From JAVXNW01 sp036645575 (GTDB lineage Bacteria > Bacillota > Clostridia > Christensenellales > Aristaeellaceae), in assembly GCA_036645575.1 (NCBI GenBank), contig JAVXNW010000024.1:1-27320 (forward strand): 27,320 nt of DNA, in the 5' to 3' direction. Below, piece by piece: positions 14,527 through 20,948 of this stretch. The notes below the pieces were generated by a model. That model searched no databases. It had not been told where the DNA came from and worked only from the letters and a program-made list of their open reading frames with translations. A program made the translations under genes and the position numbers. The first letter of the stretch is position 1, and each line of letters begins with the position of its first letter.

Positions 14527-16926
14527 CTAGATCAATTGCTCTGTCCTTTCGATGATGTCGTCCTGCGTCTGCCTGGACAGGGCGTTAAAGAAGGCGCTGT
14601 ATCCGGCCACCCGCACGATCAGGTCGCGATGCTTTTCGGGGTGTGCCTGCGCGTCGCGCAGGGTGTCGCGGTCGACGATGTTGTATTGGACGTGGAAACC
14701 CTTGAGTTGGTTGAAGAAGGTGCGCAGCAACAGCACGAGCTTTTGCCGGTTTTCGGCCTTGTCCAACATCTGCGGGGTCATCTTTTGGTTGAGCAGCACA
14801 CCGCCGGTGATTTTGTCGGTGGGCAGCTTGGCAACCGACTTAAATACCGCCGTGGGGCCATGGCGATCCATGCCATGGCTGGGCGAACAGCCTTCGGCCA
14901 GCGGCTCTCCGGCGTGACGTCCGTCCGGCGTAGCCAGCGTGCCCGCGCCTTGCGGCACATTGGCGGAAATCGAGCTGGTGCCCGCATAGTACACGCCGCC
15001 GATCGGGCCGCGCCCATAGCGGGTATTGTGATAATGGGCCAGCTCGTCAATGTAGCGGTCGTAGGCCTCGCGCAGAAGTCCATCCACATAGTCGTCGTCG
15101 TTGCCGTACTTGGGCGCGGTTTCCACTAGCTTGCGCACGCGCTCGCCGTCAGCGCCTTGAAAATCGGCTTGAAGCGCGTCCCAGAGCTGGTCGGTCGTCA
15201 GGCTGTGGTCGTCAAACACGCGCTTTTTGATGGCGGCCAAGCTGTCGCCCAGGTTGGCAATGCCCACCTGCAAATCGCTGATGAAGTCGTACACCGCGCC
15301 GCCCTCCTTGAGGTTCAGGCCGCGCTCAATGCAGTCGTCGCACAGCGCGGAGAGGAGGATGTCGGCGGTCTCGTGTTCCAGCGTCAGGTCGCAGCAGCTA
15401 TCGATGATCACGGCCTGGCGCGCCATCTCGCGAATGACGACGTTCCACGCCTCCGAGACCTGCGCAAAATCGGTCATATCCCTGAAATGCCCGGTCCCCT
15501 CGCACACGCGCTTGCCGCTCTCGGGATCCACCCCGTCGTTCAGCGCGATCAGCAGCGATTTGGGGAAGTTGATGAAGCTCATGCCGGTCACGCGGTAGCC
15601 CCACTTGCCGGGCACCGCCACCTCGACGCAGCCGATCGCGGAATAGTTGTAGGCGTCCTCGCGGGAGACCCCTTTGGAAATAAAGCTGGGGATGATGATC
15701 TCGTCTGAGTTGAATGCCGGCATGCCAATGCCCAGGCGAACCAGGTCGATGCACTTGAGCATGAATTCGTTGGACAATCCCGCGTGGTAGCGAACGGTCA
15801 GGTTGGGCTGGGGCAGGCGAACCTGTGCAACGCTATCCAGGATCAATTCGGTAAAGGCATTGACCGCGTCGTGCCCGTCGATGGTCTGCCCGGCCACGGT
15901 GACGTTCTGGTAGAGTGGACTGCCCGCCGAGAAGCGCGTGTGCGACCAAGAGCGAATCTTGTTAATCGACAGCGTCTTGAGCCACAGGTTTGACAGGAGC
16001 TCCGTCGCAGCCTCCTTTGTCGTGCGCCCCGCCGCCAAGTCGGCCTGATAGAAGGGCTGCATATACTGGTCCATGCGGCCATAGGACAGCGAATGCCCGT
16101 TGGACTCGATTTGCAACACGCAGTGAATCAACCACACGCTCTGGATCGCCTCATGGAGCGTTTCGGCGGGGTGCATGGGCACCTTGCCCAGCCGCTCCGC
16201 CATTTGCTGAAGCTCGAAAGCGCGCGCGCCATCCGCCGAGCGCGCCAGCGACAGGGCAAGGGTGGCGTACCGCTGCGCAAAGCGCGCCACGGCGTCCACG
16301 CACAGGATCACGGCGCGATAGAAATAGCTCTTATGGATGTTGGCGCAGTCGGTCAAGTCGAGCGCGTCCAGCTTCTTCTGCGCGCGATCGCGGTACCACG
16401 CCAGTCCGTTTTTGAGCAGCCCCGTATAGTCCGCTGCCACGTGCGCGTCGCCCGATGTGATATTTCCTTCCGCCTTGATGATGCCCAAATCGTACAGCAG
16501 GCGCGACTTGGGCGGGAAGGCGGCAATGCCGCGATCCTTGACGGTATTGTTCAGCCAATAGGGGGCGATTTTGCGCAAACTTTCCTTGGTCGCATCGTCG
16601 ATTTGGAACACATCGCCGTCGCGCTGATCGAACTTGTCCAGTTCGTCAATGACCCAATCCATGGCATATTCGGGGAAAATCGGCGCGGCACGGTTGGACG
16701 AGGCTTGGTTGCCGACGAGCAGCGTTTCAGGCTCGATGTACAGCGTCATGTGATCGAGCACCTGCGCAAGCATCATCGCGCGCTTCAGCGCAAGGGGCTG
16801 ATTCTGGTTTTCTTGATAGGCAACCGTCGTCAGCACCGCGCGTTCCGCACACACGCGGGGCTTGATGCGCAACATTTTCTCGCGGTAGATTTGCATTCTC
16901 GATGTCAGATGGCCAAAGTCATTCAT
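14527..16926 (-). CDS. Glycyl radical enzyme, dehydratase/eliminase (GCVE) type
   Basis: This 799-residue enzyme belongs to the pyruvate formate-lyase superfamily of oxygen-sensitive anaerobic enzymes. The glycyl radical is carried on Gly775 in RVAGYSAFF. The active-site Cys433 lies in IGCVEVAVPGKWGYR, with Glu435 in the position of the general base of glycerol, choline and hydroxyproline enzymes. His162 and His278-Ser279 (NGHSLSYGRMDQYM) correspond to substrate-pocket residues of those enzymes. The Asp typical of glycerol dehydratase after PGK is replaced (Thr447), so it is not a plain glycerol or propanediol dehydratase. True pyruvate formate-lyases carry adjacent Cys-Cys, which is absent here. 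The AVPGKWGYR context resembles the PflF/YbiW-type group. It is last in the deoR-kinase-GRE operon, and its activase is at 18823. The ribosome site CAGGAGG is good. Confidence 0.93.
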   Translation of the reverse strand: MNDFGHLTSRMQIYREKMLRIKPRVCAERAVLTTVAYQENQNQPLALKRAMMLAQVLDHMTLYIEPETLLVGNQASSNRAAPIFPEYAMDWVIDELDKFDQRDGDVFQIDDATKESLRKIAPYWLNNTVKDRGIAAFPPKSRLLYDLGIIKAEGNITSGDAHVAADYTGLLKNGLAWYRDRAQKKLDALDLTDCANIHKSYFYRAVILCVDAVARFAQRYATLALSLARSADGARAFELQQMAERLGKVPMHPAETLHEAIQSVWLIHCVLQIESNGHSLSYGRMDQYMQPFYQADLAAGRTTKEAATELLSNLWLKTLSINKIRSWSHTRFSAGSPLYQNVTVAGQTIDGHDAVNAFTELILDSVAQVRLPQPNLTVRYHAGLSNEFMLKCIDLVRLGIGMPAFNSDEIIIPSFISKGVSREDAYNYSAIGCVEVAVPGKWGYRVTGMSFINFPKSLLIALNDGVDPESGKRVCEGTGHFRDMTDFAQVSEAWNVVIREMARQAVIIDSCCDLTLEHETADILLSALCDDCIERGLNLKEGGAVYDFISDLQVGIANLGDSLAAIKKRVFDDHSLTTDQLWDALQADFQGADGERVRKLVETAPKYGNDDDYVDGLLREAYDRYIDELAHYHNTRYGRGPIGGVYYAGTSSISANVPQGAGTLATPDGRHAGEPLAEGCSPSHGMDRHGPTAVFKSVAKLPTDKITGGVLLNQKMTPQMLDKAENRQKLVLLLRTFFNQLKGFHVQYNIVDRDTLRDAQAHPEKHRDLIVRVAGYSAFFNALSRQTQDDIIERTEQLI

Positions 16927-16951
16927 ATTCTATCCTCCTGAAACAATCGCG

Positions 16952-17899
16952 CTAAAACAGCAGTTCTGCCGCGCCGATGATGCCGCAGTCTTGCGTAAGT
17001 TCCGCCGGCTTAAAGAAAACGGGATAGTCGTTTGCGTTGTATGCGTCGAACTGCGCCCGAACGCGGGAGAACAGCCGGTCGCCAAAGGCCATCAATCCGC
17101 CGCCGAACACAAAGCAGTTGATGTTGAGCGTCAGATAGAGGTTGTAGAGCCAGACCGCCATATACGCCGCCATTTGCTCAACCGCCCGGATCGCCATGGC
17201 ATCTCCCCTGTCGTATCCCGCAAGCACGTGCTCGGCGGTAATGGCTTGCGCGCTCCCGGCCAGCGCCGTCATGACCGTGCTTTCGCCTGAAGCAATCCAC
17301 CCTTGAATATGCCTGACGATCATGGAGCCGGACACATAGCTCATAAAACAGCCGCGATTTTCGCAGCCGCACATCAGCCCCGCGCCGGGCGTGATGATCT
17401 GGTGCCCGCTCTCGCCTGCAAAGCCGTAACTTCCCCGGAAGAGCTTCCCCTCAATGATGAGCGCCGAGGAAATTCCCGTCGAAACCGGACAGTACAGCAT
17501 GTGGCGGAAGCCGCGCCCCGCGCCGTACCGGTACTCGGCCAACGCGGCGACGTGCGCGTCGTTGTCCAGCACAATGCGCACGTCCGCGCCCAACCGCCTT
17601 TGCAAGTCGTCTCGCGCCGCGAAGTCCTTGAGCTTGGTCAGGTTCGATGTCTTTAGAATGTAGCCCCGGTCGTATTCGATGAAGCTGGGCAAGCCGACGC
17701 CCACGCCCGCAAGGTCGCCGATCGTCAGGGCGTTCCGCCTTAGCAGGTCGTGCACCGCATGAACCAAGCCCTCAAAAAACACGTCTGCGGCGAGGCTCGA
17801 ATCCGAAGGTTGCTTGCATTTGTCGATCAACCGCCGATTTTCGTCAAACAAGCCATAGGCCGTCTTGGTTCCGCCTACATCGATCCCAACGTAGAACAT
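16952..17899 (-). CDS. ROK-family sugar kinase with altered substrate motif
   Basis: This 315-residue cytoplasmic kinase is of the ROK family, which usually phosphorylates hexoses with ATP. Visible motifs are the phosphate loop GIDVGGTKT (5-13), LDNDAHVAAL (111-120) holding the catalytic Asp, and ESGH (163-166), the sugar-binding and zinc motif. The Cys cluster is CGCENRGCF (177-185). The family consensus CxCGxxGCxE is altered: Gly is Glu180, and the final substrate-binding Glu is Met186. All zinc Cys are kept. The start is uncertain between this ATG and an in-frame GTG 9 bp upstream. It lies between deoR and the glycyl radical enzyme gene, consistent with phosphorylating the imported substrate. 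Confidence 0.92.
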   Translation of the reverse strand: MFYVGIDVGGTKTAYGLFDENRRLIDKCKQPSDSSLAADVFFEGLVHAVHDLLRRNALTIGDLAGVGVGLPSFIEYDRGYILKTSNLTKLKDFAARDDLQRRLGADVRIVLDNDAHVAALAEYRYGAGRGFRHMLYCPVSTGISSALIIEGKLFRGSYGFAGESGHQIITPGAGLMCGCENRGCFMSYVSGSMIVRHIQGWIASGESTVMTALAGSAQAITAEHVLAGYDRGDAMAIRAVEQMAAYMAVWLYNLYLTLNINCFVFGGGLMAFGDRLFSRVRAQFDAYNANDYPVFFKPAELTQDCGIIGAAELLF

Positions 17900-17916
17900 C
17901 GGACACACGCACCTTC

Positions 17917-18663
17917 CTATACTTTGTAGACCTTGACGCCATTGTCCTCAAAAAAGGCCTCGGTTTCCTCCGGAATCCCATTGTCCGTATACACGGCATA
18001 GACATCCGCCGTTCGCATCAGCGAGACGACGCCGTGGCTTGAAAATTTCTGCGATTCGGTGAGCACGATCCGCATTTTTGCCTGCTTGCCCATGGCGCGC
18101 ACGGCCTCCGCGCGCATCATATCGCTGTTGGTAAAGCCGAATTGCGGGGTGAATCCGTCCGTGCCCACAAAGAGCTTGTCGACAAAAAACTGCTCCGCGC
18201 ACAGGCGGACGATCGGCCCGACCATCACCTGCGATTCCGGTTGGTAGTTCCCGCCAAGCAAAATCATCTTGGCGCTGGGATGCGTGCGCAGACGCCCGGT
18301 GATGAATGCGGAGTTTGTGATGATCGTCACATCGCGCTTGGTCTTGACCAGCTCCTCCGCCAGCAAGGCGCAGCACGAACCCGACTCGATCATCACCGTT
18401 TCACCGGGCGCTACGCTCTGCGCCGCCATCTGCGCAATGCGCCGCTTTTCCTCGTAGTGGTAGGCGAGGCGGTTGTTTAAGTCGTCGTTTGACCCGATGA
18501 TGGCAAAGCCGTGTTCCCGCTTTATGAGCCCACGCTTCTCCAATTGATCTAGGTCCTTGCGCATCGTCACCTGCGATACGCCAAGCTCTTCCGCCAATTG
18601 CGCAACTTCCAGCCTTTGCGCCCTTGTCAGGGCTTCTAATATCTGTTTTTGTCGTTCAATCAT
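17917..18663 (-). CDS. DeoR-family transcriptional regulator
   Basis: This 248-residue regulator has an N-terminal winged helix-turn-helix (residues about 3-57, including VAQLAEELGVSQVTMRKDLDQLEKRGLIKREHG). A DeoR-C sugar-phosphate sensor domain follows (ETVMIESGSCCALLAEEL, TIITNS, LLGG, KLFVGTDGF, then LTESQKF). DeoR repressors of this type are usually relieved by a phosphorylated sugar intermediate. Here that would be the product of the adjacent ROK kinase. It is first in the deoR-ROK-GRE operon and divergent from the activase gene, so it probably controls both directions and perhaps the transporter. Confidence 0.95.
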   Translation of the reverse strand: MIERQKQILEALTRAQRLEVAQLAEELGVSQVTMRKDLDQLEKRGLIKREHGFAIIGSNDDLNNRLAYHYEEKRRIAQMAAQSVAPGETVMIESGSCCALLAEELVKTKRDVTIITNSAFITGRLRTHPSAKMILLGGNYQPESQVMVGPIVRLCAEQFFVDKLFVGTDGFTPQFGFTNSDMMRAEAVRAMGKQAKMRIVLTESQKFSSHGVVSLMRTADVYAVYTDNGIPEETEAFFEDNGVKVYKV

Positions 18664-18691
18664 TCATCTTCTGCCCCCTTCGTCCTTTCCC

Positions 18692-18720
18692 ATTATATCA
18701 CCAAATATTACGAATGTCAA
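18692..18720 (-). promoter_or_regulatory. Consensus promoter of the deoR-kinase-GRE operon
   Basis: On the minus strand TTGACA (18720-18715), 17 bp and TATAAT (18697-18692) make a perfect sigma-A consensus. Transcription would start near 18685. Confidence 0.9.
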
Positions 18721-18741
18721 ACGTGCATTTTCGTTCGTAAG
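18708..18741. promoter_or_regulatory. Candidate DeoR operator between divergent promoters
   Basis: TTACGAA (18708-18714) and its inverse TTCGTAA (18734-18740) are separated by 19 bp. They flank the minus-35 box of the deoR promoter, and the second arm extends to TTTCGTTCGTAAG. Its words recur upstream of the sugar transporter (9685-9725). Position and TTCGTT-like content fit an autoregulatory DeoR site. Confidence 0.4.
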
Positions 18742-18769
18742 TAAAAATCACGATTATCGCCCAGAAATG

Positions 18770-18798
18770 TTTACACAGCGCCCACGTTGTGCTATGCT
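18770..18798 (+). promoter_or_regulatory. Promoter of the activase gene
   Basis: TTTACA (18770-18775), a 17-bp spacer and TATGCT (18793-18798) lie 24 bp before the activase start, giving a very short leader of about 18 nt. Confidence 0.65.
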
Positions 18799-18822
18799 AT
18801 CGTGGAAGGAGGCGAACTGACT

Positions 18823-19578
18823 ATGCAAAATTGCGGCATGGTATTCAACGTTCAAAAGTTCAGCATTCACGACGGTCCGGGCATTCGCACGACCGTGTTT
18901 TTAAAGGGCTGCCCCTTGCGCTGCGCATGGTGCGCAAACCCCGAGAGCCAGTCAAGCGCCCTGGAGACAGGGCTTGACGGATCGGTCTACGGCGCATCCC
19001 GCACGGTCAGCGACGTCATGGACGAAGTCCGGCAGGACCTGCCCTTCTACCTGGAATCGGGTGGCGGCGTCACCCTGTCGGGCGGCGAACCGCTCATGCA
19101 AGGGGATTTTGCCTGCGCGCTGTTGCGTGCGTTGAAGGCGGAGGGCATACATACGGCGGTCGAGACGACCGGCGAAGCGGAGCCGGCCGCGTTTGCGCGC
19201 GCGCTGGCGTTCATCGATCTGTTCCTTTTTGACGTAAAGCACTACGACGGCGAGAAGCACCGGTTGGGCACCGGGCTTGACAACCGGCGCATTCTGGACA
19301 ATCTCCGAACCGTTTTGGCCTCGGGCAAGGATCTCCTCGTGCGCATCCCCGTCATCCCGGGCTTCAATGACCGCTGCGCGGACGCGGAGGGGTTTTGCGC
19401 GCTGTTTGCGCAGTTGGGCGTTCAGCAGGTAGAGCTATTGCCTTTTCACCAATTTGGCGAAAAAAAATACGCGCTGCTGGGCAGAAACTACGCGCTTCAA
19501 GGGTGCCCCGCGCTTCGCGATCAAGACCTCGAGGCCTACCGCGAAGTCTTTTCCCGGCACGGCCTCCATTGCAAGTAG
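18823..19578 (+). CDS. Glycyl-radical-enzyme activase (radical SAM, PflA type)
   Basis: This 251-residue radical-SAM enzyme abstracts a hydrogen from the Gly of a partner glycyl radical enzyme. The opening VFNVQKFSIHDGPGIRTTVF is diagnostic. The CxxxCxxC cluster is Cys30, Cys34 and Cys37 (GCPLRCAWC), followed by SGGGVTLSGGEPLMQ. The two-cluster ferredoxin insertion seen in many glycerol, choline and hydroxyproline activases is missing, since CANPES leads directly into the SAM domain. That makes it a minimal PflA-like form. The start follows AAGGAGG by 10 nt; an in-frame TTG at 18787 overlaps the promoter. It is divergent from deoR, and its obvious partner is the enzyme at 14527-16926. Confidence 0.95.
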   Translation: MQNCGMVFNVQKFSIHDGPGIRTTVFLKGCPLRCAWCANPESQSSALETGLDGSVYGASRTVSDVMDEVRQDLPFYLESGGGVTLSGGEPLMQGDFACALLRALKAEGIHTAVETTGEAEPAAFARALAFIDLFLFDVKHYDGEKHRLGTGLDNRRILDNLRTVLASGKDLLVRIPVIPGFNDRCADAEGFCALFAQLGVQQVELLPFHQFGEKKYALLGRNYALQGCPALRDQDLEAYREVFSRHGLHCK

Positions 19579-19602
19579 CGCGACGCGCCCGAGCCGCGCT
19601 AC
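19575..19602 (+). terminator. Hairpin overlapping the activase stop codon
   Basis: GTAGCGCG (19575-19582) pairs with CGCGCTAC (19595-19602) around a 12-nt loop and includes the stop codon. No U-tract follows. A second short inverted repeat, AATGGGC (19614-19620) with GCCCATT (19630-19636), lies just after it. Confidence 0.35.
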
Positions 19603-19700
19603 CGGCCTTCCCCAATGGGCTGATGGGCGGCCCATTCCCCGCGGAAAAGATGAATGAAAATACTTGACGAAAATAATTGTCATAAATCGCCTGAATACCA

Positions 19701-19729
19701 TTGACAACCGGCACGCCATATGATATACT
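19701..19729 (+). promoter_or_regulatory. Promoter of the tRNA-Pro gene
   Basis: TTGACA (19701-19706), 17 bp and TATACT (19724-19729), with an extended TG element just before the minus-10, lie 28 bp upstream of the tRNA. Confidence 0.85.
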
Positions 19730-19757
19730 AACTTTCGTCGTCAGGTCAGCTGATCAT

Positions 19758-19834
19758 CTGGGTGTGGCGCAGTTTGGTAGCGTGCTTGAATGGGGTTCAA
19801 GAGGCCGGAAGTTCGAGTCTTCTCACCCAGACCA
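19758..19834 (+). tRNA. tRNA-Pro, anticodon GGG
   Basis: A complete 77-nt cloverleaf. The acceptor CTGGGTG pairs with CACCCAG, and the D-arm is GCGC/GCGT around AGTTTGGTA. The anticodon stem CTTGA/TCAAG holds the loop ATGGGGT, so the anticodon is GGG (reads CCC, proline). The T-arm GGAAG/CTTCT encloses TTCGAGT. The discriminator A is followed by an encoded CCA (19832-19834). No duplicated 3' end that would mark an integrated element was found in the window. Confidence 0.95.
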
Positions 19835-19835
19835 G

Positions 19836-19881
19836 AAAAAAACCCGTAATTGCTGGGATATCCAGTGATTACGGGTTTTTT
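19836..19881 (+). terminator. Intrinsic terminator after tRNA-Pro
   Basis: An A-rich arm ACCCGTAAT pairs with ATTACGGGT, with an inner CTGG/CCAG stem, and ends in six T (19876-19881). It starts directly after the tRNA CCA end. The A-tract at the 5' side means it could work in both directions. Confidence 0.9.
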
Positions 19882-19912
19882 GCATCATTCGTCGTTTGAT
19901 GGGGGCGTGACC

Positions 19913-20878
19913 ATGAAAAACTTGACCAACATCACCAATACCCACGATGATCTCGCGCGTTTTTCCGGAGAAGGCGACGTGACGAATTTTCTGGATGAAC
20001 ATCATCTGGATGGGCTGGAGCTGCTTCCCTGCGGAAATTTTGAGACGAAATGCCTCCCCGTGTCGCGGATTGTCGGGCTGCATCTTGGCTATTTTCCGTG
20101 TTGGGTGGATTTTTGGAACCGCGACGAGCGCGCGCTCTTGGCGGAATATGGATCTTACGAGGAAGTATCGCGACAATTTGGCGGCGATACCCCTTCCGTC
20201 ATGGTTGACTTCTATCGGCGACAATTGGATTTTGCGCGGCAAATTGGCGCGGAATACGTCGTATTCCATGTCGCGGACGTATCGCTTTCGGAGAGCATCA
20301 CCCATCAATTTTTGCATACGGACGAACAGGTGATGGACGCGGCGCTCGATCTCATCAACCAGGTGCTGGCCGGGCGAGACGATCCATTCGCGTTTCTGGT
20401 GGAAAACCTCTGGTGGCCCGGTTTGACGCTGCTCCGCCCGGAACTGACATCGCGCCTGCTGGACGGCATTCCGTGCGCGCAAAAGGGCATTATGCTGGAC
20501 ACGGGGCACCTGATGCACACCAATTTGGATCTGCGCACGCAGGATGAAGCGCTTGATTACATGCACACAATCCTCTCAAGGTGGCCAAGCGCGACGGAGT
20601 GGATTCGCGGCGTACACCTTCAGCAAAGCTTGACCGGGGAATTTGTGAAGGCCCTGCTGGACAGCCGCCCCGCCTTGTCGGGCGCCTATCCGGATCGCCT
20701 GGGGCAAGCCTATGCGCACATATTGGCCACCGACAGGCATCTGCCGTTTGAAACCAAAAATGTGCGCAAATTAATCGAGCGCATTGACCCCCAGTATTTG
20801 ACGCACGAATTTATCACGCACAGTCGCGCCGAACAGGAGGCCTTTCTTCGCTTGCAGGCAGGCGCGCTGCGCGGCTGA
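19913..20878 (+). CDS. Xylose-isomerase-like TIM-barrel protein (AP endonuclease 2 family)
   Basis: This 321-residue protein resembles the COG1082 sugar isomerase/epimerase and endonuclease IV fold. Candidate metal ligands sit at barrel strand ends: His in LHLGYFPCWVDF, His in YVVFHVADVS, Glu in FLVENLWWPG, Asp and His in GIMLDTGHLMHTNLD, His in GVHLQQS, and Glu in YLTHEFITHS. The reaction is not known; relatives epimerise or isomerise sugars or cyclitols. The start lies only 31 bp after the tRNA terminator with a weak GGGGG ribosome site. No promoter was found in that gap, so expression may depend on read-through. A link to the glycyl radical module upstream is possible but unproven. Confidence 0.8.
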   Translation: MKNLTNITNTHDDLARFSGEGDVTNFLDEHHLDGLELLPCGNFETKCLPVSRIVGLHLGYFPCWVDFWNRDERALLAEYGSYEEVSRQFGGDTPSVMVDFYRRQLDFARQIGAEYVVFHVADVSLSESITHQFLHTDEQVMDAALDLINQVLAGRDDPFAFLVENLWWPGLTLLRPELTSRLLDGIPCAQKGIMLDTGHLMHTNLDLRTQDEALDYMHTILSRWPSATEWIRGVHLQQSLTGEFVKALLDSRPALSGAYPDRLGQAYAHILATDRHLPFETKNVRKLIERIDPQYLTHEFITHSRAEQEAFLRLQAGALRG

Positions 20879-20899
20879 CCCACGTTTCCCGCGCCGGAA

Positions 20900-20926
20900 C
20901 CGCGCGCCGCGAAAACCGGCGCGCGG
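20900..20926. terminator. GC-rich hairpin between convergent genes
   Basis: CCGCGCGCC (20900-20908) pairs perfectly with GGCGCGCGG (20918-20926) around a 9-nt loop. It lies between the TIM-barrel gene and the MATE gene, which converge. No U-tract is present on either strand. Confidence 0.35.
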
Positions 20927-20948
20927 AAGCCTGCCATCGATGAATTAG

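Noticed and set aside
14287..15129. Plus-strand frame of 280 residues spanning the transporter terminator
   Set aside because: It crosses a strong terminator and is antisense to the glycyl radical enzyme gene.
14527..16926. Pyruvate formate-lyase identity for the glycyl radical enzyme
   Set aside because: The adjacent Cys-Cys of true pyruvate formate-lyase is absent. The active-site motif is GCVE, typical of dehydratases and eliminases.
19758..19834. tRNA-Pro as an integration site of a mobile element
   Set aside because: No repeat of the tRNA 3' end and no integrase or phage genes were seen in the window; the edges lie outside what can be checked.
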